Of a stretch of DNA of 64,000 nt, positions 8,761 to 18,300 are shown piece by piece. Source of the DNA: Chryseobacterium gilvum. Lineage in GTDB: Bacteria; Bacteroidota; Bacteroidia; Flavobacteriales; Weeksellaceae. The stretch spans positions 1 through 64,000 of the forward strand of contig NZ_JAOTEN010000003.1 of NCBI RefSeq assembly GCF_025628965.1. Direction: 5' to 3'. The notes beneath the pieces were generated by a model. The model was not told where the DNA came from, did not search any database, and saw only the letters and a program-made list of their open reading frames with translations. How positions within the stretch are numbered: position 1 is the stretch's first letter; each line of letters starts with the position of its first letter. A program made the translations under genes and the position numbers.

Positions 8761-9105
8761 TTACGGCGCTTCAAGCATCTCCGGCTCTGATTTAGTGTTC
8801 TGAATTTGTTCAACCCTTTTTTCAGACTTTTCCATTGCTTCTTTTACAATTTGGTCAATCTTTTCATCCATCGAGCTTTTCATTTTCTCAATATCGTTGA
8901 TTCGATCATCCCATTTTTTTCCGTAAAATTCTTTCTCAGCCTCTGTTGTAGCACTTTCTTCCTCTTTCATTTTCCATTTGCCCATTTTTTCTTTAGTTAA
9001 GTCAAGAAAATATTTAGATAATGCTTTTGCAACATATCTAATTAAGTCTTCAGATAGAGGTAGAAGAATTTTCACAAATATCCATTTGACCAGTGTCTTT
9101 TTCAT
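8761..9105 (-). CDS. Small protein with hydrophobic N-terminus and charged helical C-terminus
   Basis: 114 residues. The first ~30 (MKKTLVKWIFVKILLPLSED) are hydrophobic or amphipathic. From about residue 38 on it is rich in Lys and Glu with coiled-coil character (DRINDIEKMKSSMDEKIDQI). It has no known domain. It stands alone on the complement with a hairpin downstream at 8527-8555. Codon use looks like real coding sequence, but the function is unknown. Confidence 0.55.
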   Translation of the reverse strand: MKKTLVKWIFVKILLPLSEDLIRYVAKALSKYFLDLTKEKMGKWKMKEEESATTEAEKEFYGKKWDDRINDIEKMKSSMDEKIDQIVKEAMEKSEKRVEQIQNTKSEPEMLEAP

Positions 9106-9444
9106 AGTTTATAGTTTTCAGTAAAAATGCGAATAAATTATTCAAAAACACAATTTCTTACCGTTTTTTTCTTCGATTCTGAAAAATTGCTTACAACGTC
9201 CCAGTGCTTGACGAGATCGCGAAATACTGAACCGATAGTTTCCTGTTAATCATAAAATTTCTTGCTAAACATGAATATGATTTCACCATTAAATCAGCAA
9301 TCACGCCAAACGCCTGTTATGCCCGCGCTTCAATTTTGCCCTTCCATTGCAATATGTAGCTCGGCAATGCGGGATGTCAGTGTTTTTGTTGCGAAGTATC
9401 TTATTGATTGGAAATTCAGCGTCAGTTCCTACGGAGGTGGTGCA

Positions 9445-9570
9445 TAACGTTTCGCCTGTAACCGTCATTCTTGGATTAAAACGAACCGAATTCTTTCTAC
9501 CTAAGATAAACTTTCTTCATAAAACTGCAACTTTCGGCTACCGAAAACTCCGCGATTATGGTTAAAGGCT
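9445..9570. repeat. Cassette-end-like repeat, left of the zincin gene
   Basis: The sequence begins TAACGTTTCGCC (9445 on) and includes the perfect hairpin TTTCGG-CTA-CCGAAA (9532-9546). A second block beginning TAACGTTTCGGGGC flanks the same gene on its other side (10292 on). Such paired blocks around single genes resemble the end repeats of gene cassettes seen in Bacteroidota genomes. I see no integron integrase and cannot show a canonical attC. The wider gap 9106-9584 has no other supported feature. Confidence 0.4.
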
Positions 9571-9584
9571 TTTAGGTAACGTTT

Positions 9585-10280
9585 TTATAATTGCATATAA
9601 ATTTCTTCTAGATTAGCTAGTAAATTTGTTACAACTTTTTCTTGTATTTCTTTTTCATACGGTTTTCTTATCGATAAGAGAGAATTCCAAAACATGTCAA
9701 GACTTTCATATAGTTTTGGAGCTAATCTTGAAAATAATTTTAATTCTTCATCATAGTTTATACTAGAATCGAGTGTTCCTTTAATTAAGAAAAACTTGGC
9801 GGTTATGTACTTGTATGAATGTATACTTGGATGTGAGCAAAAATTCATTTCGATGTTAATCTCAGTTGCTGTACATTTTCGTTCGTAAAAGTCACCAACA
9901 AATTCATCTTTTTCAAATCCCAATTCTAAATATTCTAGAAACATTTTCTCGTGGTCAACTATGTTACCAACTAAATTACGGAATGGACGATCCCAAGTTT
10001 GAGCAACGACGGGAAAATTCCAAAATAATTTATCAATCAATTTTGAAACTATATAACCTTCACAGTTAATTTTTACATGTAAAAGTTCATGAGCAAAGTA
10101 GTCTGGACGCAAGTTAAATTGATTGTACCAAATCGTTGCTAAATTTGTTTTAATTTCTCGCTCGATAATATTGACAGAATAATTGTAGTCAGATACAAGT
10201 TTAACCTTGCATTTAGAATTTACAAAATCCCAAATGGCAGTTGTTTCTTCATCCAATAGTAATTTTAAAGCTTTGCTCAT
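9585..10280 (-). CDS. Zincin-like protein (HExxH motif), hypothetical
   Basis: 231 residues. Near residue 64 it has FAHELLHVK, a zinc-metallopeptidase HExxH motif, followed by NCEGYIVSKLIDKLF. A second acidic ligand could lie in NIVDHEKMFLEY or further on, but I cannot assign it firmly. There is no signal peptide, so it is cytoplasmic. The gene sits alone between two similar non-coding blocks (9445 on and 10292 on), as a gene cassette would. Peptidase activity is inferred only from the motif; the family is not recognised. Confidence 0.65.
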   Translation of the reverse strand: MSKALKLLLDEETTAIWDFVNSKCKVKLVSDYNYSVNIIEREIKTNLATIWYNQFNLRPDYFAHELLHVKINCEGYIVSKLIDKLFWNFPVVAQTWDRPFRNLVGNIVDHEKMFLEYLELGFEKDEFVGDFYERKCTATEINIEMNFCSHPSIHSYKYITAKFFLIKGTLDSSINYDEELKLFSRLAPKLYESLDMFWNSLLSIRKPYEKEIQEKVVTNLLANLEEIYMQL

Positions 10281-10291
10281 AAAATGTTACC

Positions 10292-10417
10292 TAACGTTTC
10301 GGGGCTTTACGATGTTGGGGTAATCGGAACACAAATCTTCAATTTTGTACAGAATTTCTTTCAATCGAAGAAAAACCGTTAAACTTTGCAGTTTCGCCCC
10401 ACTATTGCAAAACCCTT
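10292..10417. repeat. Cassette-end-like repeat, right of the zincin gene, interrupted by IS110
   Basis: It starts TAACGTTTCGGGGC and carries a matching GTTTCGCCCC further on (10391-10400), then TTGCAAAACCCTT up to 10417, where the IS110 element begins. Joining 10417 to 11649 gives GCAAAACCCTT-CATGTTAGCAAC, which looks like an intact repeat end. This suggests that IS110 inserted into it. Confidence 0.45.
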
Positions 10418-10469
10418 CCTATGTTTGCAATTCCTTAAATTTATTAAATATAAAACTATAAAAAAGAAA

Positions 10470-10620
10470 GAACAAATGAGCAGAATAAGATAGGCAAACC
10501 CTTTAAGCATTTAAGCTTCACTAACATGATTATCCCTGCTCATTTTCTTGCTCGAAACCGTACAGTTTATTTGAACATAAAGTTCGTGTTAGGATCGTTG
10601 GTTGCAGTCAAGAATTGTTC
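10470..10620 (+). ncRNA. Candidate IS110 bridge RNA
   Basis: Two consecutive stem-loops with large internal loops lie just upstream of the transposase. The first is closed by ATGAGCAG/CTGCTCAT (10476-10483, 10536-10543). The second is closed by TTCTTG/CAAGAA (10545-10550, 10609-10614) with inner AACC/GGTT. Loop 1 carries AAACCCTT (10496-10503), identical to the left flank at 10410-10417, and CTAACATGA (10521-10529), the exact complement of the right flank 11648-11656. Loop 2 carries ACAGTT (10562-10567), identical to the element's right end (11643-11648), and AACATA (10574-10579), complementary to its left end (10421-10426). Wobble pairs extend both loop-2 matches. This is the expected target-loop/donor-loop layout of IS110 bridge RNAs. 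Confidence 0.65.
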
Positions 10621-10647
10621 TCTCAAGAAAGAATAAAAGTATAAAAA

Positions 10648-11625
10648 ATGGAAGAAAAAAACAACTACTGCGGTATTGATGTTTCCAGCGAGACGGTAGA
10701 TCTTTATTTTAAAAATAAAGAAGGAAATCTTCAACATTTACAGGTCACAAATACGGTTACCGGATTTCGGAAAATGATCAGATCAGCAGGCCGGGAAACT
10801 CATTTTGTGATGGAAGCTACGGGAGTTTATCACCTACATTTGATTTTCTTTTTGAAGGAACAGAATATTGCTTTTAGTGTTGTGAATGCGCTGCAGATCA
10901 AGCGCTACATCCAGATGCATTTGGAACGTAATAAATCAGACAAAAAAGATGCAAAACGAATCTATGAATATGGTATTGAACGCCGACCTGAAATTTACGC
11001 AATGCCCGATACAGAGTACTTTGAGTGCCGTTCTTTAAATAATGCGATCCATGATCTGACGAAAGAAATTACCAAGTTCAGCAATCAGATTCACAGCATT
11101 AAAAAGTGTCCTTTTGACACAAAAACAATTGAAAAAAGCTTTGAGAAAATCATCAAAAAACTTCGAGAAGAGAAGCAGAATTTAGAGATAATTCTGCAAC
11201 AGAAACTCATTGCCTGGGAAGCAGAAATGTTGAAACTGGTTACCAGCGTAAAAGGCATTGGAAGAAGAGCTGCAGCAGAGCTGATCATCTATACCCAAGG
11301 TTTTAAAGACATGAATTCGTATAAACAATTGATCTCTTATGCAGGTCTGAGTCCCACAGAATATCGGAGCGGAAGCAGCATCCGTGGACGGGCTCGTATC
11401 TGCAAACAGGGCGGAAAACAGTTGCGCCATATTCTGTACATGTGTGCCCTAAATGCGAAGAAAACCAATGCTCAATGTAAGACCCTTTTTGACCGACTGG
11501 TAGAGAAAGGAAAAAACAAAAAAGCAGCTGTAATTGCAGTGTGCAACAAGCTGCTCAAGATTGTATTTGGGGTAGTAAAAAACAAAACAGCGTACCTGGA
11601 TAATTTTATTGTAAAAAGTGCTTAA
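10648..11625 (+). CDS. IS110-family transposase (DEDD recombinase)
   Basis: 325 residues, the usual family size. The N-terminal RuvC-like DEDD domain shows GIDVSSE (Asp10), MEATGVY and NKSDKKDAKRI. The C-terminal Transposase_20 domain has VKGIGRRAAAELI and LISYAGLSPTEYRSGSS with the conserved Ser near SGSSIRG. It is intact, with no frameshift. IS110 enzymes recombine DNA with a bridge RNA made from the element's own non-coding end; here that is the 10470-10620 region just upstream. The start ATG at 10648 is preceded by an A-rich leader typical of Bacteroidota. Confidence 0.93.
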   Translation: MEEKNNYCGIDVSSETVDLYFKNKEGNLQHLQVTNTVTGFRKMIRSAGRETHFVMEATGVYHLHLIFFLKEQNIAFSVVNALQIKRYIQMHLERNKSDKKDAKRIYEYGIERRPEIYAMPDTEYFECRSLNNAIHDLTKEITKFSNQIHSIKKCPFDTKTIEKSFEKIIKKLREEKQNLEIILQQKLIAWEAEMLKLVTSVKGIGRRAAAELIIYTQGFKDMNSYKQLISYAGLSPTEYRSGSSIRGRARICKQGGKQLRHILYMCALNAKKTNAQCKTLFDRLVEKGKNKKAAVIAVCNKLLKIVFGVVKNKTAYLDNFIVKSA

Positions 11626-11669
11626 AATGTTTGGTTTTTTACACAGTTCATGTTAGCAACAGTTTTTTT

Positions 11670-12209
11670 TCAGAATTCCTGTGTCCACTCGTTTGTTTTA
11701 TTTCCCTTTTTATAAACTTCAATCAAACATTGTTTTTCCTTAATATTGAGTTCAATATAATATCCTAGAATATAACCACAAACGTGTTCAGGAAGTGTAA
11801 CACCATCATTAGACCAAATATCATCATAACTTTCTTTAGTTAATGCTCTAAGTCTTTTTTTGTCAGTAATTTTTTCTTGTTCGGGTCTATTTGATTTTTT
11901 CATTTCAATTGCGATCAAATTGTCAGCAGAAATATTATTTCCCCGACTATGAACAATAATGTCACAATTTATATTAATTATATTAAACTCATCATCTAAG
12001 ATTGTTTTGACTTGTCCATTTTGTTTTCTGTTGTATTCAGTGTCTACAAAATAGTCAATCAACTTATTTTCTCTAATTTTATCATTCAAGTATATTGCAA
12101 GTCTTCCACATAAATTTCGTTCAATGACATCATTTGAAATATTGTCCATTTCTTGCTCTAAGAACTGGTTATTTGATTCTCGAAATATATTATTTAAAAG
12201 CTTCTCCAT
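11670..12209 (-). CDS. PD-(D/E)XK nuclease-like protein
   Basis: 179 residues. The central part reads NINCDIIVHSRGN followed by NLIAIEMKKSNR. This has the D...ExK spacing of the PD-(D/E)XK fold (Asp near residue 83, Glu-x-Lys near 102-104), on the expected consecutive strands. An N-terminal helical part has several acidic residues. The gene begins 1 bp after the stop of the upstream gene (12211-12870), so they are translationally coupled. Together they may be a small nuclease/HEPN defence or toxin module. The family is not recognised by name. Confidence 0.65.
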   Translation of the reverse strand: MEKLLNNIFRESNNQFLEQEMDNISNDVIERNLCGRLAIYLNDKIRENKLIDYFVDTEYNRKQNGQVKTILDDEFNIININCDIIVHSRGNNISADNLIAIEMKKSNRPEQEKITDKKRLRALTKESYDDIWSNDGVTLPEHVCGYILGYYIELNIKEKQCLIEVYKKGNKTNEWTQEF

Positions 12210-12210
12210 A

Positions 12211-12870
12211 TTAGTTAGTAAGTTTTATTTCTTCAACTTGTGTATTCATAATTTGTCGCATTAGGATAAAAGAAAATTTTACACCTTCTTTTTCTGTAAT
12301 AACGTCTTTCAAGAAAACTTTAGAGTCATTCAAATATTCCGGTGGAAAACTTACTGTTAAATATGTCATCTTCTTCTTTTCGGGTTCCCAAAAACGATAT
12401 TTAACTTCACTATGTCCTTCATATTTCTTTAAAAATTTGTCGATTGTCTGACCATCTTTATACCAGTTTACGAGGGAATTATTTACCCAAACATCGTCCC
12501 AGCTTTTGTAAAATGGAAAGTGTGCAAGTACATTCCGAACAAACTTAAACAGCTCACTGCCTATTTCAGATTCCATCGGTGGTCTGGCTGTCTTTAGTTT
12601 CTCTATTACCCATTTCAGTGGTTCATAATTTAACAATTCTGCATATATAGAAAATGCCTGTTTGATTTTAGAAAATCGTTCCCATTCGTTTTTATTCCAA
12701 AATGTATCATCCATTATTTCCTCATATATATCGTAGAAGCGATTATATGCTAAAGTTAAAAATTGAAGTTCTTTTTTATTTGGTTCAATGTCGCTCATAA
12801 AATTGGTGCTAACTTGATTATATCTGATATTTAGTAGCGCATATCCATCCAAATTCGCAGGGATATACAC
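12211..12870 (-). CDS. HEPN-like hypothetical protein
   Basis: 219 residues and mostly helical in its first half. The segment FVRNVLAHFPFYKSWDDVW contains R-x4-H (RNVLAH), the signature of HEPN ribonuclease domains, within a helical context. The C-terminal half is beta-rich (MTYLTVSFPPEYL). The start could be internal (MSDIEPNKKE, residue 25). It is first in a two-gene unit with the PD-(D/E)XK-like gene, 1 bp apart. HEPN assignment is by motif only, so moderate confidence. Confidence 0.6.
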   Translation of the reverse strand: MYIPANLDGYALLNIRYNQVSTNFMSDIEPNKKELQFLTLAYNRFYDIYEEIMDDTFWNKNEWERFSKIKQAFSIYAELLNYEPLKWVIEKLKTARPPMESEIGSELFKFVRNVLAHFPFYKSWDDVWVNNSLVNWYKDGQTIDKFLKKYEGHSEVKYRFWEPEKKKMTYLTVSFPPEYLNDSKVFLKDVITEKEGVKFSFILMRQIMNTQVEEIKLTN

Positions 12871-13244
12871 TAAAATACAAGCAATCGTTTTTTGATAGTA
12901 GTTAATGGTCGAATAAGGATTTACCAGCTTTAACTTCTTTCATAGCTTAAACAGTTTCAGTATTTGGTTTTTGAAGTTTGAAAAACAATTTTAGCATTAA
13001 ACTTTTTAAATTTGCGTAAAGTGTTTGATTTCTTAACTTGGTACGTCAACTATTACTGTTTCCATTTTTTATCATTAATTATCTTATTAAAATTTATCAT
13101 AATAAAAATTTAAGAGCTATCATAATATCTTTTGGTATGAGTTTTTTGCTTTCATAGTAAGTATTATCTAAAAATGTTATTTTTGGAGCTAGCTCTTTAA
13201 AAAATTCACTTAAATACCTTATAATAAGAAATTATAAAACTAAT
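12871..13244. other. Gap with possible coding remnant
   Basis: On the complement at 13097-13231 a frame without a start reads LSEFFKELAPKITFLDNTYY and ends ALKFLL-stop. It follows directly after, and out of frame with, the end of the UvrD-like helicase gene (which ends KSEFIRI). It may be a frameshifted old C-terminus of that helicase or a lost downstream gene. Nothing else is recognised in the gap. Confidence 0.35.
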
Positions 13245-15320
13245 CTAAATTCTAATAAATTCAGATTTAGTACCTACTCCGCTCATCCATAATCCTTGAA
13301 CTGCTCTACTAACTGCTACATAAAAAAGTGATTTTTCCGCTTTGATGATTTGTGATTTTTCAATGTCTGTTAAAGAATTAAAATCGAACGGTAATTTTGG
13401 TAACGTTCTATCATTAATATCCACTAAAAATACGTGTTTGAATTCCAAGCCTTTTAATCCGTGAAAAGTGGCAATTCTTATTCCTTCGTTTTTAACTGTC
13501 AACAAATGTTTATCTACATAAGGTATGTTGTTCTGGTGAAGATAATTTCTAAAATCATTTGCACTATCTCTAGTACGTGCAGCAATTACAATTTCATTAT
13601 AATGTACGCTGGCATCCAAAAGAGTTTGAATATGATCTTTGACAGCCTCCAACTCTTGTTCTTTGGATAAATAAAGATGGTACTCAGGCCGTTTGCCGTG
13701 AAATAGCGATAGATAGCCTGCTTTGGATTCTTCTTCACCGTCAAAATTGTCATACTTTTCATCAGCAATTACAGATATGGCTAGATTTTTAATCTCTTCT
13801 GTTGTTCGATAGTTAATACGAAGTCGCTTACTTCTTTTGCCACGGATATTTATGCCTGCTTTTGAAAAATTGATAGTTCGTTGATAGATATTTTGCAGCG
13901 GGTCGCCCACCAGAAATAAATCATTTTCACCCTCTTGACAAAGCGAACGGATAAAGCTTAATTCTACATTAGAAAAGTCTTGCAGCTCATCAACTATAAT
14001 ATGAGAAAATACATTTTTCTTTTTTTCTTGCAGATAGCTGGACACCATATTATAAATCTCTTCTTTATAATATAAATTCCGTTCTAATTTCTTTTCTAAA
14101 AACAATTCTATGAGTTTCCAAATTTCTAATCTTTGCTTTCTGGAAATTGCTTTTCCTCTACCAATACGGCTTGCTCTTAGATATTCTTCTACAGATTGTA
14201 TGTTTTGAACCAACACCACTGTTTCGAATTCCTCTTTTAAAAAAACTTCATCAAACGTGGCTAGGTTTTCGCCTACTACTTCTTCCCAAACTTCTTCAGG
14301 ACTTTTCACGGCATTCATTCCAAATACTTTATCTGTTGGTTGTCGCAATCCAAATTCCTGAGCCAGTTGAAATGCCAATGCATCTATATTCAGAATTTTA
14401 TATTGTTGTTGAGGAATGTCTAAATCGTTTGCTAAACTGGCTAAATTTTCGCTTAGTTCTTTGGTATAGGTTGTAAATAAAATAGGCAGATCTGTATTAC
14501 TTTGAGTTGCTAAATATTTTAAACGATGCAATGCTGCAACGGTTTTCCCCGTGCCTGCTCCTCCCGACAGTTTTAATGGACCTTTAAAATTTCCGTTTAC
14601 AAAAGACGATTGTGATGGGTGCAGATAATATTTCCACTTTTGCAAAGAACCTCGTAGTGCTTCATTTAAAATTTCATCATCTGTATATTCAATAAAAGAA
14701 CGAGCGTTGTTTTTGCTCATTAATTGATTGTCGTTATACTGACCTTCAAGAATATCCGTTTTCAAGCTTTCTAGTGATGCCCCATCTAAGAGATAAAATA
14801 AATTTTCAAAAGCATCTGTAGGAAGATACGTTTCCAGTTTTTCTAATCCTGCAATATCTTCTACTTTAAAAACTGATGGCATCAATACTTCTGGTACACC
14901 GATGGCTAACAAATCATCTTGCATATATTTCCCCATAAACAATGAATTCTCTGATGTTTTTGGAATTGCTGCAGAAGTTGCCACCACTTCATCAACACTG
15001 AATACCTGATACGCTTGGGTTTGCTCGTTCCAATCAATTATTTTATTTTTTGCCCAATCCATTGCCTCATCGTGATTATCTACCCAAACCAATAAGTACA
15101 ATTCTCCGGGAGATACTTCTTTCAAAACTGCACGATACTTTTGGTCGATTCTTGCGGTGCGAAGTGTTTGGTCTTTAAAGATATTAATGGATTCGAGGTT
15201 CAGTGCAGCACTTTTAGAATTGGTTCTAAACTTGCTGATAAACTCAGTGATTTTACTTTGAGTTCCTTTATTAATGTTAAGGAATGCATCCCAAAATTTA
15301 TCATATATAAATAATTTCAT
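13245..15320 (-). CDS. UvrD/Rep-family SF1 helicase with N-terminal RelE/ParE-like domain
   Basis: 691 residues. Residues 1-95 resemble a RelE/ParE-type toxin fold (SAALNLESINIFKDQTLRTA, KYRAVLKE, LYLLVWVDNHDEAMDWAKN). The SF1 helicase follows: Walker A SGGAGTGKT (about 252-260), DELQDF, GDPLQNIYQR, RINYRTTEEI, ATFHGLKGLEF and FYVAVSRA. It is the last gene of the long complement-strand operon and starts 30 bp after the giant helicase gene. The fused toxin-like domain probably acts as a nucleic-acid-binding module rather than a free toxin (inference). The C-terminus may be slightly shortened by frameshift. Confidence 0.88.
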   Translation of the reverse strand: MKLFIYDKFWDAFLNINKGTQSKITEFISKFRTNSKSAALNLESINIFKDQTLRTARIDQKYRAVLKEVSPGELYLLVWVDNHDEAMDWAKNKIIDWNEQTQAYQVFSVDEVVATSAAIPKTSENSLFMGKYMQDDLLAIGVPEVLMPSVFKVEDIAGLEKLETYLPTDAFENLFYLLDGASLESLKTDILEGQYNDNQLMSKNNARSFIEYTDDEILNEALRGSLQKWKYYLHPSQSSFVNGNFKGPLKLSGGAGTGKTVAALHRLKYLATQSNTDLPILFTTYTKELSENLASLANDLDIPQQQYKILNIDALAFQLAQEFGLRQPTDKVFGMNAVKSPEEVWEEVVGENLATFDEVFLKEEFETVVLVQNIQSVEEYLRASRIGRGKAISRKQRLEIWKLIELFLEKKLERNLYYKEEIYNMVSSYLQEKKKNVFSHIIVDELQDFSNVELSFIRSLCQEGENDLFLVGDPLQNIYQRTINFSKAGINIRGKRSKRLRINYRTTEEIKNLAISVIADEKYDNFDGEEESKAGYLSLFHGKRPEYHLYLSKEQELEAVKDHIQTLLDASVHYNEIVIAARTRDSANDFRNYLHQNNIPYVDKHLLTVKNEGIRIATFHGLKGLEFKHVFLVDINDRTLPKLPFDFNSLTDIEKSQIIKAEKSLFYVAVSRAVQGLWMSGVGTKSEFIRI

Positions 15321-15350
15321 CTTTTTTTTGTTTTGTTCTTTTGTCGTGGT

Positions 15351-18300
15351 TTATAATATAATTGAACCAACCTCTTCTTTACTATAAATTTTAAATCCTG
15401 CATTTCGAAATACTTGTTCAGATTCCAATGTACTGGGCTGTATGGCTATTTTCAAATCAGATAATACTAAATCTGCATCTGCCAAAACGTTGCCTTCTTC
15501 ATCTAACCATGAATCTAAATAATCGGCATTGCTTTTCGTTATAAATCCTTTTTCTATCGCTTTTTTAATAATAGAATGAAGATAAGATTCATACATGCCG
15601 ACCACTTCATTTTCCCAATCAACTATTATTTCATCTTCGGTCTCGTTATCAAATTTGGTTTCATCTGAAGACTGAAAAACATTGAACAAGCTCCAATACA
15701 ATTTCCATTGAGATTTATCTATGTTTTGAAACTCATTTAAAGTAATGGTCGACAAGACTTTTTGCTGCCCGATATTTACCCAAATATTCCATTCGCAAAA
15801 CAAAAATGTAGCATCGTATTGAACAGGAATTAAAGCATTAAAATCTTTAATTCTGTTTTCTTTTATATAGCTATCCTGCGTAAGTTTACCTGTAACAACT
15901 AAAGAAAATTGTTCTGGATTAAAGGATGGTTCCATAAATTTTTTAGTCCAGGAACCCAGATACAAATGCCAGGATTTATTCCAAATAATACTTGGTTGCG
16001 TCATTCCCTGTAACAGTCGCTGTACATTATTTTTTCCTAAAGCATAATTCACACGTTCTTCGGCAGTGAGGGTCTGCAACAATTTTTGATAATTAAGAGA
16101 AAAATTGGTGTCAAACAATTGCGATAATTCATCTTCTGCCTTTTTATCGCCATTTAATTGTTGTTGAAAAAGATTCAAATCATCCCAGGTAAGGGTACAA
16201 GTGGTGTATTGTTGTTGTTCCACAATCGCCTTTCTGATTTTAATATCTCTCTCAAAAACATTATGTTCTTCGGAAGCATGATACTGGAAACCATCTAAAT
16301 AAACAGCTATTTTCTTAGTGGAATCTCTGTATTCTTTTCCCTGATAATTATAGCTTCCACACACAATCAAAAAATCGGTTCGGGTGCTAAATTCAATTCC
16401 ATCCTTGGGTCCCAAAACAACTTGTGGTCTTATCCAGTACAATGCTTTGGTGTCGCCATCATTTAATTGCATCTCATAATAAACCGTTCCATTTTCCTTC
16501 TTTTCAATAAAGCTGCATCCTTTTTGCTGTGCTATGTAAATAGATAATAATTTAATAAATCGCTCTTCCAGCTCCGATTCTTCAATTTTTCCAGAATTTG
16601 TAATTGAGGTGAGGCCATTATTATTCAATACCCACTCTTCTGTTTTTTCATAAATTTTTGCAAACCATTTTTCTGCTCTGCTCCGGCTTAAATCGGCTCT
16701 GTTATATTGATTTCCGTAGCTATAAATACATTTATAACAACCATCATGAGCATCCAGTTGGCAGCTACAATCCCGAATCGCTTCATAACCCAAATGCAAC
16801 AACAAGGTAAATTCTTTGTAATCAAATAATTGCTCTAAATAGCCTGTTCCACCAGGAATGGTATCATACAACAACAGAAAGCGGTCAAATTTATCGGTAT
16901 TTTGATTAAATTCTCTGTAGGGTTGAATATGAATATGGCCCGGATTTCCTTTAAAATATTTCTTCAAACCAAGCTCCAATCCAGCTTGAAACATCCGAAT
17001 ATCGGCTTCACTATTAAATTCTTGAATAGGTAAAACTATCTTAAGCACCTCTGTTTGCATTTCCCTAAAAAAATACAACTCTTCAAAAACAGCTGTATTA
17101 CCTGCATCATATCTCACCCCTTTGTGCTTGCAATAGCCATAATGGAAATCTTTTGTTTCTTGTATCAAGTGGGTCGCAGAAACAGATTTGCCACAGTGCT
17201 TGCAGGTAACAAATCCTTTAGTGAGTGCTTCTGTATCATTTATTCTTATTTTTCTGGCATCGTTGCCATCTTTTCTTCCATAGTTGACAGATGTGATGAC
17301 GGCACTTTTCACATATTCTATCCCGAAAGGAATATCTTTCAATATCCAAGCACCTTCCGAGGTTTTAGTGTCTAGCAACACGTGATCCATCACTTGATAT
17401 TGCTGTTTGTCTCGTTCATCATTGGTATCGCTTAATGATGCTTTGGCTGCATTATTAAATGATTTCACATTGGTCATTTTCAGAAAACGGTGTACGTTGG
17501 ATGATGACGACCAAGAGGCATCGCCGCATTTGGGGCAGTTGCTAGCTTTACTTAATGCTGCAGTTTCAATGTGGTCGCATTTTGAGCAAAATCTCTTTTG
17601 GTGAAAATTGGCTTGGTCGCTCCAGTCAAAGGTATTCACGCCCGAAATCTCAAAACGGTAGCCCTGGGTGTAAAAATAATTCTCTGGTGCCAGTTCTTTA
17701 ATCGCTTGAGAAGCAGAACGCACTATTTCAAAATCCTTGTCGGGGTTCAACGTGGTACTTTCTTCTACTTTTGAGCTTAAAACATGGGCATTTAAACGCA
17801 CTCCTGTTTCTGGAAAAGCATAATTAGGCAATACACCCTCATTGGTCAAATGTTCTAAAACATTGCGGGCAACAATAGATTTTTTTATACCATTAAGATT
17901 TTTTTTCTCTTTTACATATTCATCAAACAATGGGTCGCCTTTAGCTAAACTCAAGGTAGTTACCTCATTATCTATATCTTTTTTACGCTTTTCAAGGAAG
18001 AAAATTTCTTCTTTTATTTGAATAAAAACATTCAGCAATTCACTATAAAAACTACCCGATTGCAGTGCTGTTTCTATTTCCGGAAAAATTTGTTCTTTGA
18101 TGCGTTCATCATATTGTTTCAGAAAATCGGTCTTTAACAAAGAAGAATTCTCAGCAATAAATTTAGACAAGCGATTAATAAAAAACGTTTCGCCCAGCAA
18201 ATCCTGGCTTTGTACTTTGAGGTCACGCACAAAGGTTGGAATCCCGTCTTGATTGGGATTTTGTGAAGTCCAGCTATCAAAGCAATAAGCAGTAAAATGC

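Larger units (their letters stand above)
10418..11648 (+). mobile_element. IS110-family insertion sequence
   Basis: The element consists of a long 5' non-coding end, one transposase gene and a short 3' end. Boundaries are inferred from guide matches: the left flank ends AAACCCTT (10417), the right flank starts CATGTTAG (11649), and TTC is shared at both junctions (10416-10418 and 11647-11649). There are no terminal inverted repeats, as usual for IS110. Length is about 1.23 kb. It lies in the cassette-like accessory area. Confidence 0.7.

Noticed and set aside
9262-9565. Two short plus-strand ORFs
   Set aside because: They overlap the cassette-like repeat block and contain hairpin sequence; no protein features are present.
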